From positions 1-35,441 of IMG/VR virus record IMGVR_UViG_3300037493_000253: DNA of 35,441 nt, one strand, 5' to 3'. Position numbers and translations under genes: made by a program. Of the stretch, positions 20,428 through 29,377 are shown in pieces (within the stretch, counting starts at the first letter, position 1; each line of letters opens with the position of its first letter). This DNA comes from a virus. Under the pieces are notes generated by a model, which searched no databases, was not told the origin of the DNA, and saw nothing but the letters and a program-made list of their open reading frames with translations.

Positions 20428-20838
20428 ATGGCCGACGATAAGCAAAGAGAAATCTGGCGGTCGGCAAGAAGGCGATACGTTGCCAAAAACCGAGAAAAGG
20501 TTCGGGCAAGTAATCGCGCATCAAAACAAAAGAAACATCTGGCGGACCCGTCTTGGCGCGAGGAAACAAATTTCCGCAAACGCGCCAAGGGGTCAGGCTT
20601 CACAAAGGATCAATGGGGAATAATGTTTGATGAGCAGGGGCGTGTCTGCGCTATTTGTAAAACCGACAATCCGGGCAACCCCAAAGGCTGGCAACTAGAT
20701 CACTGTCACAAGACGAAGGTTGTCCGCTTCATCCTATGCACACACTGCAACCGGGGTCTGGGCGGTTTCAAAGACAACCCAGACCTGTTGCGCATGGCGG
20801 CAGATATGCTTGAAAAGTTTAACCGCAGCCAAACTTAG
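20428..20838 (+). CDS. Endonuclease VII-type (recombination) nuclease
   Basis: A 136-residue protein with the HNH/zinc fold of T4 endonuclease VII. The N-terminal ~55 residues are very basic. CAIC (C74, C77), LDHCH (D91, H92, H94) and ILCTHCNRGLGGFKDN (C104, C107, N108) give the four zinc cysteines and the catalytic His/Asn. T4 endonuclease VII resolves branched DNA and trims heads before packaging. GGAG lies 5 bases upstream of the ATG. It is the last rightward gene; its stop overlaps the stop of the leftward unit. Confidence 0.9.
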   Translation: MADDKQREIWRSARRRYVAKNREKVRASNRASKQKKHLADPSWREETNFRKRAKGSGFTKDQWGIMFDEQGRVCAICKTDNPGNPKGWQLDHCHKTKVVRFILCTHCNRGLGGFKDNPDLLRMAADMLEKFNRSQT

Positions 20839-20990
20839 GCGCGTTGGGATACCAGCAAGGCGATATGGGCATCAATCTTCGTGATAGCTGCCGCCGTGAT
20901 GATCGTCTTTGAAATCTCGTTGTTCGGCAGCGGAATGTTATTTTCCGGCTTGTAGTAACGATGGTTCGGCGTGTTCGCTTCGTCGGCCAT
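20835..20990 (-). CDS. 51-residue protein at end of head operon
   Basis: MADEANTPNHRYYKPENNIP then LPNNEISKTIITAAAITKID and a helical end (HIALLVSQRA). The ATG comes one base after the upstream stop with AAGGGG 7 bases before it. The last codons overlap the stop of the endonuclease VII gene in the opposite direction by four bases (20835-20838), so the two transcription units converge with no spacer. Possibly a minor virion protein. Confidence 0.6.
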   Translation of the reverse strand: MADEANTPNHRYYKPENNIPLPNNEISKTIITAAAITKIDAHIALLVSQRA

Positions 20991-20991
20991 G

Positions 20992-21279
20992 TTAGAACCC
21001 CTTCACGCGCAGTTTGGCAAAGTCGCCGTCCAGCAACTTCTTCTTGACGTATACAGCAAAACCCTGCGTGCCGATAGCTTCGCCGCATTCGGCTGACCAC
21101 TGTTCGGCCACAACTAACGGAATGCGACCGGCAAGGCGAAACTTGGCGTCGCCGTGTGCGCTGGGTGCGAACGATGCCAACCGGGCGTTGTCGTCCAGCA
21201 GGCTTTTGACATCCTGATGGCGGTTGATGATAACCTTGCCGTCCTGCTCGGTAATGGTCTGCCTGATGTCGTATGCCAT
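20992..21279 (-). CDS. Hypothetical head-region protein
   Basis: A 95-residue protein, MAYDIRQTITEQDGKVIINR then HQDVKSLLDDNARLASFAPS, ending FAKLRVKGF. The middle (AGRIPLVVAEQWSAECGEAIG) recurs in small proteins downstream of capsid genes in podoviruses. The ATG shares a base with the upstream stop. Probable head-completion or decoration factor. Confidence 0.65.
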   Translation of the reverse strand: MAYDIRQTITEQDGKVIINRHQDVKSLLDDNARLASFAPSAHGDAKFRLAGRIPLVVAEQWSAECGEAIGTQGFAVYVKKKLLDGDFAKLRVKGF

Positions 21280-21446
21280 TAGACAGCCTCTGGCAGAGCC
21301 TTACGGCGGGGTGCTTCAACGGCAACGGCAAAGCCTGCTGCGATCATAAGCTGGCCGTCAGCGTCGCTGGTTTCGACCTCTGCGTCCATGTCGTGCGGCT
21401 GGTTGTTGACCCAAGGCTGACGGTCGGTGGTAATCTTGATCTTCAT
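21279..21446 (-). CDS. Small hypothetical protein downstream of capsid gene
   Basis: A 55-residue acidic protein, MKIKITTDRQPWVNNQPHDM then DAEVETSDADGQLMIAAGFA. A beta-strand start and an acidic middle suggest a small stabilising or decoration protein. The ATG at 21444-21446 follows AAGGGAA; the longer frame would run through the hairpin region and is rejected. Confidence 0.6.
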   Translation of the reverse strand: MKIKITTDRQPWVNNQPHDMDAEVETSDADGQLMIAAGFAVAVEAPRRKALPEAV

Positions 21447-21467
21447 GTTGCATTCCCTTGTGATGGT

Positions 21468-21495
21468 AGGTGACGCCACCGCAGCAGCGTCACCT
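21468..21495 (-). other. Hairpin after the capsid gene
   Basis: AGGTGACGC (21468-21476) and GCGTCACCT (21487-21495) form a perfect 9-bp stem with a 10-base loop, beginning about 10 bases beyond the capsid stop. No T-run follows. It may protect or partly terminate the abundant capsid mRNA, lowering expression of the small genes beyond. Confidence 0.6.
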
Positions 21496-21504
21496 GATGT
21501 TAGA

Positions 21505-22491
21505 TTAGAGTGCGCCGTTGATGTCAGCGATGACGCCGTGGGCCTTCGAGGTGTCGACCTGCAAGCCGTATTCGCAGGCAATCAAGCGACGCTCCGAGTG
21601 GCCGGTGCGGGCCAGCGGCTTTTGCGTCACGTTCGACAGGTAGGCAACGCGGGCGTAGTTCGGGTCAAGAACGAACACGTCGCGGGCTGCTACGGTGCGG
21701 GTTTCCAAGAAACGCGACGGAACGATTTGCAGCGTGCCGAAGTCCGAAACGTAGATGTCGATGGCGGCCGACAAGGTCTTCGTTGCGGTCATGTCTTGAT
21801 ACTTGGTAGCCGAGCCGGTGAAGGTCGAAGAAATCTTTTGCTTCACAGCCGAGCCGCACAGGACGATGGTAGGCTCTGCGCCCTGCTCCCAGCAGGATGC
21901 AATCACAGTTTTCAGCATGTCTTCGGTCAAAGCGCGAGCCGTGCCGTCGGTAGCTGCTGCGTTGGGGTAGCCAGCGGTCGTGCCGGACAGAGTGCCGGAC
22001 GCGCCGCCCGTGCCACGCGAAACGTTGGTGCGCAAGAATGCGGCCAAGCCAGCGGTGGAGCGGGCAGTCGACGTGGAGCCAGCCGAGGCTGCGACGTTGG
22101 ACGTCAACATCAGTTCCATGTCGCGCTTCAGTTCTTTCAGCTTATTGGCAACTTGCTTTGCCAAGGTCTGAACGTCGCCAGCGCCATTCACGGCGTCGGC
22201 AGTGTCGGAAACTTCGACCACCTTGTCCGAGATCTGAGTATAGTTTGCCAGACGGATGGCGTTAGTAGCCGCGTCGTTGCCGGGGGCTGCTTCGCCTTCG
22301 ACCACACGGTTGGCGGCGGGCGACGCCAGTTCAACAACGGGCCATTCGAAGTAGGTGTTCGACACCGACTTACGACCGATAGCCGTCATGAACGGCGTGT
22401 CCATGGGGCTGATGCTGATCAAAGCGTCTTGCAGGTCTTCCCGCAGGGTGGTGACCTGATAGGTCTGGTTGGTATTCGCGTTAACGGCCAT
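21505..22491 (-). CDS. Major capsid protein (SU10/DUF5309-like)
   Basis: A 328-residue HK97-fold capsid candidate. The N-terminus, TTLREDLQDALISISPMDTPFM then TAIGRKSVSNTYFEWPVVEL, and the downstream EGEAAPGNDAATNAIRLANY are hallmarks of the SU10 major capsid family (DUF5309). The C-terminus (CEYGLQVDTSKAHGVIADING) carries the family's 'E.gL.v.n..Ahg.i..l'. Scaffold is encoded just upstream and portal further up, as expected for a head operon. Confidence 0.9.
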   Translation of the reverse strand: MAVNANTNQTYQVTTLREDLQDALISISPMDTPFMTAIGRKSVSNTYFEWPVVELASPAANRVVEGEAAPGNDAATNAIRLANYTQISDKVVEVSDTADAVNGAGDVQTLAKQVANKLKELKRDMELMLTSNVAASAGSTSTARSTAGLAAFLRTNVSRGTGGASGTLSGTTAGYPNAAATDGTARALTEDMLKTVIASCWEQGAEPTIVLCGSAVKQKISSTFTGSATKYQDMTATKTLSAAIDIYVSDFGTLQIVPSRFLETRTVAARDVFVLDPNYARVAYLSNVTQKPLARTGHSERRLIACEYGLQVDTSKAHGVIADINGAL

Positions 22492-22514
22492 TTCGGCTGC
22501 TCCTTAGATTGGGT

Positions 22515-23498
22515 TTAACTCAGGAGAAAACGTGCGACATCGTCCACATTTCCGGTGCGCTTCATCTGAGCCTTAGCCTTCTCGGTTGTCACATTCTTGG
22601 ATGCCTGTGCCGCAGGTCGAGCGCCCGGCTTGATAACCGGGGTCCGCTGTTGCTGCTGTGCCTGCTTCTCGACGGCTGCCTTGCCAGATACGATGCGGCG
22701 ATATTGTGCGGCATCGTGCAGGACACGCAGCAGGCGGTGGTCGGCGACCCCCTCCAACTCGTCAATCCCAAACCCGTAAATCTGGGTTCCAGCGTTGATC
22801 AGATCCTGCTTTACCTTTGCCGCCGTTTCTGGCTTTGCAAGTGCGGGGATGGCGCGAGCGAGTTGCTGTTGCTGTTCCGCTAGGTAGGCACGATGTGACT
22901 GCATTCTGTTTTCGGCATCTTGGGCTTCCAGTTGCTGCCGCAAACCTTGGGCATTCTGGTAGCTTAAAAGTTCCTTGTCATACCTGACGCGGGCTTCGAG
23001 ATAACCGATGGGATCTTTGGATAGCAGTTCTTCACTCGGCATCGACGGCGGCTGCATTGGGATTTGCCCAGATTGAGCCGCCTGAAAGACTTGTGCCAAC
23101 TGTTGGCGTTCGGCTTGCAGGGCTTCGTAAACTGCCGTCGTCTCTTGGCGAGCCGATGCAATTTCGCGGAAACCCTTTTGGATGACTTCTTGCCCCGAAT
23201 AGCCCCGGAGTAGCTCTTTGTAGGGAACCTGCTGTTCGCGCCCGTTTACCTTTACGGTATGCAGTTGCTCGGCTGGATCACCTTCTTCGGCTTCCGTTTC
23301 GCTTTCGTCTGTGACTTCATCCGTATGTGCGTCAACCTCTTCGGCTGCCGCGTCACCATCGTCTTGGCTTTGTGCGTCATCCTGTTCGGATTGCGCCAAG
23401 TCTACGGTTTCTTCTTCTTTGACTTCTTCGACCGGCGTCTCAATGAGGCTGGCCGCTACGGCGTCAATGCTTCCGTCGTTTGCAGTCGTGTTAGACAC
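22515..23498 (-). CDS. Scaffolding protein
   Basis: A 327-residue, strongly acidic and coiled-coil protein. The first ~100 residues are Asp/Glu-rich. TVKVNGREQQVPYKELLRGY then SGQEVIQKGFREIASARQET is the conserved motif of scaffolds encoded beside SU10-type capsids. Long Gln-rich helices follow, and the C-terminus is basic and short, where scaffolds bind capsid. I use the GTG at 23496-23498, 7 bases after AAAGGG; the longer frame begins inside the previous gene. Confidence 0.8.
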   Translation of the reverse strand: MSNTTANDGSIDAVAASLIETPVEEVKEEETVDLAQSEQDDAQSQDDGDAAAEEVDAHTDEVTDESETEAEEGDPAEQLHTVKVNGREQQVPYKELLRGYSGQEVIQKGFREIASARQETTAVYEALQAERQQLAQVFQAAQSGQIPMQPPSMPSEELLSKDPIGYLEARVRYDKELLSYQNAQGLRQQLEAQDAENRMQSHRAYLAEQQQQLARAIPALAKPETAAKVKQDLINAGTQIYGFGIDELEGVADHRLLRVLHDAAQYRRIVSGKAAVEKQAQQQQRTPVIKPGARPAAQASKNVTTEKAKAQMKRTGNVDDVARFLLS

Positions 23499-23739
23499 GG
23501 TGCTGCCCTTTCTCTTTGCGATGGTCGAACATCTTGCCGTCGGTAACAATAGAAGCAAGATGCACTTGCAACGCTTTTAGCGCACGGACCATCCGATGCG
23601 CTTCAGTCAACTGTTCAGGGCTGCACACATCGCTGGTAAAAACCCTGACCTGTGCATCTTGTAACACATCAAAAGCCTCCTTGAGAAGGGGATCCTCCAA
23701 AAGTAGCTTTGCACGCTGTGCGCGTTGGGTGACATCCAT
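23491..23739 (-). CDS. Small helical protein between portal and scaffold
   Basis: An 82-residue helical protein, MDVTQRAQRAKLLLEDPLLK then EAFDVLQDAQVRVFTSDVCS and HRMVRALKALQVHLASIV, ending with basic residues. Small helical proteins of this position are common between portal and scaffold in podoviruses. The ATG at 23737-23739 shares a base with the portal stop (TGATG). Assembly role inferred. Confidence 0.7.
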   Translation of the reverse strand: MDVTQRAQRAKLLLEDPLLKEAFDVLQDAQVRVFTSDVCSPEQLTEAHRMVRALKALQVHLASIVTDGKMFDHRKEKGQHRV

Positions 23740-26036
23740 CACATGCCACCCATCATGTCAGGTTGCTGCGGCTGCATCATTTGCGGCTGTTGAACCGCAG
23801 GCATGGCAACGGTGGCAGCCTGTTGAGCCTTGATGGCAGCCGTGTCGACCGCGATGCCATACTTGCCGGCGATCTGCGCCATGGCGATTTCCATGTCCTG
23901 CACCATGCGATCACGCTGCAAGTCGTCGGCCATCTTAGCCTTGTAGAAATCAAGTTGGATGCGCTGCTGATCGGACGCAATCTTAGCCTGCGCCTTGATT
24001 GTTTCAGCCTGAACCATCGCCTGTGCGGGATCACCCTGCTGCGGCGCTTGGCCTGCCTGTTGGGGTGGCTGTTGCGGGGCTGCTTCGGGCTGTTGCGGCA
24101 AGAAATATCGGTCAATGTTGCGGATGCCGTTGACTGCGGTGATGTCGGCCAGCGTATTGCGCAACTGCGGCAACCCGGCCAGCGGATTTGCTGGGCCGTA
24201 GGTTTGGATCGTTTGCAATTGCAGTTGCAGGATTTGGCCGAGCATGGCCGTCTTTTGATCCTCGCGGCCTGTCCCCAGCCCGACGTTAACTTCGCAGTCC
24301 AGATCGGTATCCCACACGCGGGGATCCATAGGCACATAGTTGCCGTTGATCCGCAGCATTTCGGCCTTTGTTGAATGCGTTGCCATCAGTCGCAGGATCT
24401 GGCCGAATAGGCGACGCATGCCGGTGTAGGCAAGGTTGGCTACCATAACCTCAACCTGCCCCGCAGCGGCGCTTACAGTGGCCGTCACGGCTGCCTTGGT
24501 GGTCGACTGCAAGGCGTCGGCATCTAGCCCCATGCTGGCCCGCGTGACGCCGGTCTTCATCTCCACCATCTGGTCAACATATTGCAACGCCGGCAAGGTT
24601 TGGCCCGCCACGAATGGCACGGCTAAATCGCGCAGCATACCGGGCTGGCTGACGCGCACGATGCCACCGATTTCGTTATTCAGCAGGTCGTCAATTTCAA
24701 CCATGCCTTTGACGGCTTCAATCCGAGGATTGTTAGTCATCTGCACGTTATCAAGGATGCCACGGATGATAGCCGTTGCCGCATCCTGATCCTGCTCAAT
24801 GATTTCAACCAAGCTACGGCCGAAATATGTGTGCGGCTCAGGGTCAACGTGCCAGCCGGCGAACGGGTGGTCATCTACGGGTTCGTAGGTCAGCATCTTG
24901 TAGGCCGAGCCGCCGAGGATAAACTTGTGTAGGATCGGCGTGCCCGTGCCGTCGACGTCAATCCGCATGTAAGCCTCGGTGATCGTCACCTGCTTCATGG
25001 CCGGATCGGCGGCGCTTTCGGTTTCGTTGCGGTTGATTGAGTAGCCCCGGCGTTCCTGATCTTCCTGATCGCGGGTATCGGTGGCAGACACGCTGTCTAG
25101 GCTCAACACAAGTTCCTCGTCGATGCCCATGGCAATGACGTCACCGGCCCGAAGTTCGGTGCGGTGGCCTATAACGTAAAAGTCGGTATCCGAGCGTGCA
25201 TTTCGGTCGATAAAGAAATCTTCCGGCGGGATGGTTTCAATGCACATCTTGCCCGTCGGATTGCGGTGTATAATCCGCACGTCATGCAACTGCGGCAACG
25301 GGTCAGGCATCTGCGGCAATTGAGCCGGATCAATCTGCTGACCGGCGGCCGCAGCTTGTTGGGCGATCTGTTGGCCTTCGTCTACCTGCTGTTGGATGAT
25401 CTTAATCATCTCGTCGTCGGGGCGAGTTTCTTCCGACAGGATTTCAGCGCCGGGTGCGGACACGATGGCTTGGTATTGCGCGTCATCCAGATCATCAAAG
25501 TTGAATATCTTAGCCTGATCGTATTCCGACCAGTATGCCTTCGTGAAGCCGGTGATGTTCACCAAGGCATCGTGCGTGACATCTCGCAAAATTTGGTAGC
25601 CGTTGCTCTGCCGAAATTTAGCCGCCGCATATGTGCTGGCCTGTTCCATAGATGCGACGTCTTCCGGCCCCTGTGGGATAAATTCAACCGGGCGGTCCGA
25701 CGTCATAAACACGCGCTGGATAGACGGCTTGACCGCACGCACGGTATCCCGGCATTTGGTCGAAACCATCGTGCTGCGGCCAACTTCCTCGCCGATGTCG
25801 ACCTCGCCGTTAAAGTAAAGCTGCGATTTCATCCGGCGTTCGGCAATCTCGCTGCCGATAAAGTCGATGGCATCGGCAATTGCCTGCGACACAATGCCGC
25901 CGATTTCGTCTTCGGCCAGAGGCTTAAACGGGGTGTCAACTTCGGGAAGTTCTTCCCCACCGTCGAAACCGACCATCACCATGTCAATCTCTAGATCGGT
26001 GACAAGTTTAGGTTCGCTCATGTCGTTGACTGCCAT
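23739..26036 (-). CDS. Portal protein
   Basis: A 765-residue portal, the dodecameric ring at the head vertex. Visible motifs include AIADAIDFIGSEIAERRMKS and VGRSTMVSTKCRDTVRAVKPS near the start, YWSEYDQAKIFNFDDL, PPEDFFIDRNARSDTDFYVI, and GWHVDPEPHTYFGRSLVEII then a Gln/Ala-rich, coiled C-terminal tail (QQAGQAPQQGDPAQAMVQAE). Size matches long podovirus portals with a C-terminal barrel. The ATG at 26034-26036 follows GAGG; the longer frame starts in the previous gene. Confidence 0.88.
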   Translation of the reverse strand: MAVNDMSEPKLVTDLEIDMVMVGFDGGEELPEVDTPFKPLAEDEIGGIVSQAIADAIDFIGSEIAERRMKSQLYFNGEVDIGEEVGRSTMVSTKCRDTVRAVKPSIQRVFMTSDRPVEFIPQGPEDVASMEQASTYAAAKFRQSNGYQILRDVTHDALVNITGFTKAYWSEYDQAKIFNFDDLDDAQYQAIVSAPGAEILSEETRPDDEMIKIIQQQVDEGQQIAQQAAAAGQQIDPAQLPQMPDPLPQLHDVRIIHRNPTGKMCIETIPPEDFFIDRNARSDTDFYVIGHRTELRAGDVIAMGIDEELVLSLDSVSATDTRDQEDQERRGYSINRNETESAADPAMKQVTITEAYMRIDVDGTGTPILHKFILGGSAYKMLTYEPVDDHPFAGWHVDPEPHTYFGRSLVEIIEQDQDAATAIIRGILDNVQMTNNPRIEAVKGMVEIDDLLNNEIGGIVRVSQPGMLRDLAVPFVAGQTLPALQYVDQMVEMKTGVTRASMGLDADALQSTTKAAVTATVSAAAGQVEVMVANLAYTGMRRLFGQILRLMATHSTKAEMLRINGNYVPMDPRVWDTDLDCEVNVGLGTGREDQKTAMLGQILQLQLQTIQTYGPANPLAGLPQLRNTLADITAVNGIRNIDRYFLPQQPEAAPQQPPQQAGQAPQQGDPAQAMVQAETIKAQAKIASDQQRIQLDFYKAKMADDLQRDRMVQDMEIAMAQIAGKYGIAVDTAAIKAQQAATVAMPAVQQPQMMQPQQPDMMGGM

Positions 26037-26043
26037 CTTAGCC

Positions 26044-28020
26044 TCACCGTTTATTTGCGTTGACGTATGCCGGAACCGCCGGAACGGTGGCACGCGCACC
26101 GAGCATTGTAACCTCGTTGATGGCCTTCGCGGTAGCAGATTGCAGTTGGCCGACCAAGCTGTTGTCTTTCAGCGCACGTTCCACAATTTTCGGGTCTTCT
26201 GACAGCACGATTTTTGCCACCGCAAGGCGTTGCGCATCCGTCAATTTAGGGTCGGCACTGCCAGCAATCTTTTTAACCAAGTTTAGCACGGAAATCGGGC
26301 TGCCACCCATTGCACCCAAAATATCTTCGCCGACGCTTACCGCACCGCCGACGCTGGGGGCCAATAACGTTGGTGTTGTGGCAGATTGTCCAAGAATGTA
26401 GCTTGATGCCGCCTGAGCCTCGTTTGCCCGATTGATCAGGTTTAGCACGTTATCTGTGTTGCCGGGCGGCAGGGCAAGGCGAAGTGCCGTTGACGGGCCA
26501 GTGTCTTCGGCGGCAAGTCCGCGCAACAGGCCGGGGGCCGTGCTGGGCTTTGCCATACCGGCACGCATGGCTGTAATCATGCCTTCGCGGAAGGCCGCAA
26601 CCGCATCCGGCCCCTTAGCCTGAATGTCGTCGTAGATCATCGCAAGTTCGTCAGGTGACTTTGCCATAGCCTTCGTGCCGATGTCGAACGCCTCACGGCC
26701 ACCTTTGATATTTGCCCAATTTGCACGGGCAGCAACCAATTCAGCCGAAGCCGCATCAATCGGTTCACGCAAAGATTGCTCAATCTCTTTGTAAACTTCA
26801 CCCCACGGCGAGCCAGCTTTATAAGCCTCGTCAGTTTTGCGTTGTAGGAAGCGGCGTGCAATCTCAGCCTCTTGCAACGTCGGCTGACGGGTAAATTGCA
26901 CCGTGCCATCCTTGGCAATTTCAAAGTAAGGCATCGCCTTGGTGCTTGCCCGCGTGTATGCGCTAAGTTCGTTGGCAACGCCGGGGATACGCTGGAAAGC
27001 ATCTTCTAGTGCGCCTTGGATTTCGCTGGTAACGCCACCGCCACCGCCAAGCAAGATGCGGTCAAACGCCTTGCTTTCGGCAGCCTTGGCTGCATCCTCG
27101 GCCATGCGGAATGCTTTTAACGTGTTGGGATCTGTTGACGTCGACAAGGCCCGTTGGGCTTCCGTCATTGCCGCCGTGCGTGTCTCACCCGGACGGGCTG
27201 ACATGACTGTCTTGATCTCAGCGCCGGCCGGACCACCTTCCGCATAGAATTTGCGGATGTAATTATTCAGCGTGCGGTTTTCTGCCATCAGTTGGCCCGA
27301 CGCAACGCGGGCAATGATTTCGTCAGGCGTCAGGCCGCTTTGCTCTGCCATCCGCTGAATTTCTCTTTGCACCGCGCCGGCCATTTTATCACCGGCGGCA
27401 TTACGCACCTTGTTTACAAAGTTTTCCGCAACATATTTTTGGACAGCACCCATGCCAGCGCCAAGCATACTTCCGATGCCGCCGCCAAGCAGTAGGCCAA
27501 CACCGCCAGAAATTGCGCGGTTAAAGACATCTCCTTCGCCTGTGCCAAACCCATATGCACCGCCCGATACTGCGCCAGCCTTGCCAGCCTTAAATGCAGA
27601 TCCGATAACTGATGGGGCAGCCGCTGTAACGCTTTCAGGTGCGGTGCGCCCACGCGACAAAATTGCCGGCGCGAATGCCCCAGCGATTTCATAGCCAGCG
27701 GCGCTTACAGGATAGTTTTCCTTGTAGCGACGCAAGGCATCGCGTTCAGCTTGCAGCCGTTCGTTGTAGGCTGCGCCTTGATCACCGATGCCCAATGTCC
27801 CACCAATGGCCGACATGGGGTTCATTGCGGCGGCAATCGCTTCATCCGAAAAGCCAAGGCTTGCACCTTGTGCCATCGCACGCAGCCGTTCGGTATCTGG
27901 CGGCTTTCGCGCTTCCACATTATTTCGCATTTCTTGCGCTGCCGCAGTATCGCCGGCCTTGTCTGCCAGCGCCGCCCCAGCAAGCAACTCTTCGTCGGTG
28001 TATTGCGAATAATCAGCCAT
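26044..28020 (-). CDS. Large ejection/internal virion protein
   Basis: A 658-residue protein. The start (MADYSQYTDEELLAGAALAD) is a short helical motif shared with other ejection proteins. LRAMAQGASLGFSDEAIAAA (~44-63) and a Gly-rich membrane-active stretch AGAVSGGAYGFGTGEGDVFN then AISGGVGLLLGGGIGSMLGA (~150-190) are typical of proteins injected to form a DNA channel. The rest is helical and Ala-rich. It lies between portal and a transglycosylase gene, so it is probably ejected with the DNA. Confidence 0.75.
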   Translation of the reverse strand: MADYSQYTDEELLAGAALADKAGDTAAAQEMRNNVEARKPPDTERLRAMAQGASLGFSDEAIAAAMNPMSAIGGTLGIGDQGAAYNERLQAERDALRRYKENYPVSAAGYEIAGAFAPAILSRGRTAPESVTAAAPSVIGSAFKAGKAGAVSGGAYGFGTGEGDVFNRAISGGVGLLLGGGIGSMLGAGMGAVQKYVAENFVNKVRNAAGDKMAGAVQREIQRMAEQSGLTPDEIIARVASGQLMAENRTLNNYIRKFYAEGGPAGAEIKTVMSARPGETRTAAMTEAQRALSTSTDPNTLKAFRMAEDAAKAAESKAFDRILLGGGGGVTSEIQGALEDAFQRIPGVANELSAYTRASTKAMPYFEIAKDGTVQFTRQPTLQEAEIARRFLQRKTDEAYKAGSPWGEVYKEIEQSLREPIDAASAELVAARANWANIKGGREAFDIGTKAMAKSPDELAMIYDDIQAKGPDAVAAFREGMITAMRAGMAKPSTAPGLLRGLAAEDTGPSTALRLALPPGNTDNVLNLINRANEAQAASSYILGQSATTPTLLAPSVGGAVSVGEDILGAMGGSPISVLNLVKKIAGSADPKLTDAQRLAVAKIVLSEDPKIVERALKDNSLVGQLQSATAKAINEVTMLGARATVPAVPAYVNANKR

Positions 28021-28032
28021 GTTTTATATTCC

Positions 28033-29364
28033 TTAACGCTCTGGAAGATACGGCGAAACATTGCCGGGAACCTGTCCACCCGGCGCAGGTGTCGTTGTCG
28101 TGCCACCCGGCAATGGCGTTGTTGTGACGCCGGCCATTGTTGGATTGTATATGTCTGGGTATACCAAATTCTCCGGGATGCCAGCAGCCTTTGCCGTTTG
28201 CGAAAGCAATCTTAAACGAGATTGGAGTGTTGGTATCTTGCTTTGATACAGTTGCTCTGACAAGTTTACAATTTGGTCACGAACTTCTGGAGGAAGTTGG
28301 CCTGTGCCAAGCAGCACATTGGCAAGGGTTGCGCGGATGGTAGAGTCAATTGCGCCTGATCCTGCAATGGCTGCCTGTTCGCCCTCCTTAACCACAGATG
28401 CAGGGTCAAGTATTTTTGCAAATGCAACAGTGAGAGCATAATCGCTAACACTTGAAGGGTTTGTGTAGAACGTCTTAATGTTCGAATACGCGCTGTTTAT
28501 CATATTAAATTCTGTGGCTGCCGATGTTGCGTCATCGCGCAAGCCATTAAGAATATTGCTTTGTGTATCCGTCAACAATGGTTCTGCACCATTAGTCGGA
28601 TCGTAGACAACTGCACCCGTGTCTGCATCAACCAGCTTCCCGCCGACTTCCATAATATTGCGCTTGCCCGGACCCTTCATAGCCTCTGCCACCGCATCCT
28701 TCGGCGACAACATGCCACCGGCGACGGCCTGAGCCAAGTCACCCCTACCCTTAGATATCAGCCACTGAGCCGTCTTGTTCTGCGTCCGCGTATCTTCAAA
28801 CCCGGCGATCTTGTTGGTCAGCATCTGCTGGACGCCGGCATTCGGCGTTGTTGATAGGCTGTTCAAGACCAACCCAAGTTTGGCACGCTTTTCTGGATCG
28901 GTGATAAAGCTAAGGATGCCCTTTGACTGTGGTTGTTGTGCGTATTGGTCCACTGCTGGCCCCCCTTGCTGTGTGTTGCCCGGCTGCGTGCCCATTGGCG
29001 CTGTGCCAAGAATGCGGCTTACATAGTTTTGTGTTTCTTGAAACGGTGGAACGCCGCCATATTTCCTCACGTTTCCGGGGCCAGCGTTGTATGCCGATAA
29101 GGCCAAACGATAGTCTCCGCCAAACGCATCATACTGCTCACGAAGATACTTTGCACCCCCACGAAGGTTATCAATTGGGTCGGTCCGCATGACACCAAGA
29201 TCCAAAGCCGTGCCGGGCATAAGTTGCGCCAAACCAAACGCACCTTTTGGGCTTTGGGCATTAGGGTTAAACCCGCTTTCCTGCTGGATCAACGCAACAT
29301 ATATATCTGGGTCGATCCCAAACTCTAGGGCGGCTTTCCTTGCCTCTGCGCGGTAGTCAACCAT
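28033..29364 (-). CDS. Virion lytic transglycosylase / ejection protein
   Basis: A 443-residue protein whose first ~110 residues form an SLT (goose-type) lysozyme fold. IQQESGFNPNAQSPKGAFGL holds catalytic Glu29, followed by AQLMPGTALDLG, and SAYNAGPGNVRKYGG is the conserved AYNAGPG motif. It would cut peptidoglycan during DNA entry. The remainder is helical with a Thr/Pro-rich end (TTPLPGGTTTTPAPGG). The domain at the N-terminus of an ejection protein resembles gp16-type internal proteins. Confidence 0.88.
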   Translation of the reverse strand: MVDYRAEARKAALEFGIDPDIYVALIQQESGFNPNAQSPKGAFGLAQLMPGTALDLGVMRTDPIDNLRGGAKYLREQYDAFGGDYRLALSAYNAGPGNVRKYGGVPPFQETQNYVSRILGTAPMGTQPGNTQQGGPAVDQYAQQPQSKGILSFITDPEKRAKLGLVLNSLSTTPNAGVQQMLTNKIAGFEDTRTQNKTAQWLISKGRGDLAQAVAGGMLSPKDAVAEAMKGPGKRNIMEVGGKLVDADTGAVVYDPTNGAEPLLTDTQSNILNGLRDDATSAATEFNMINSAYSNIKTFYTNPSSVSDYALTVAFAKILDPASVVKEGEQAAIAGSGAIDSTIRATLANVLLGTGQLPPEVRDQIVNLSEQLYQSKIPTLQSRLRLLSQTAKAAGIPENLVYPDIYNPTMAGVTTTPLPGGTTTTPAPGGQVPGNVSPYLPER

Positions 29365-29377
29365 TTACGTCCCCAGA

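Noticed and set aside
20819-21331. A 170-codon - strand frame across three small head genes
   Set aside because: Arg/Gln-rich shadow. The three smaller frames have ribosome sites, coupled starts and plausible compositions.
21427-22518. A 363-codon + strand open frame opposite the capsid gene
   Set aside because: It is a mirror of the major capsid gene, with composition produced by that gene's codon bias and no recognisable domain. The capsid frame has clear family motifs.
25164-25994. A 276-codon + strand frame opposite portal
   Set aside because: Antisense shadow of a clear portal gene.
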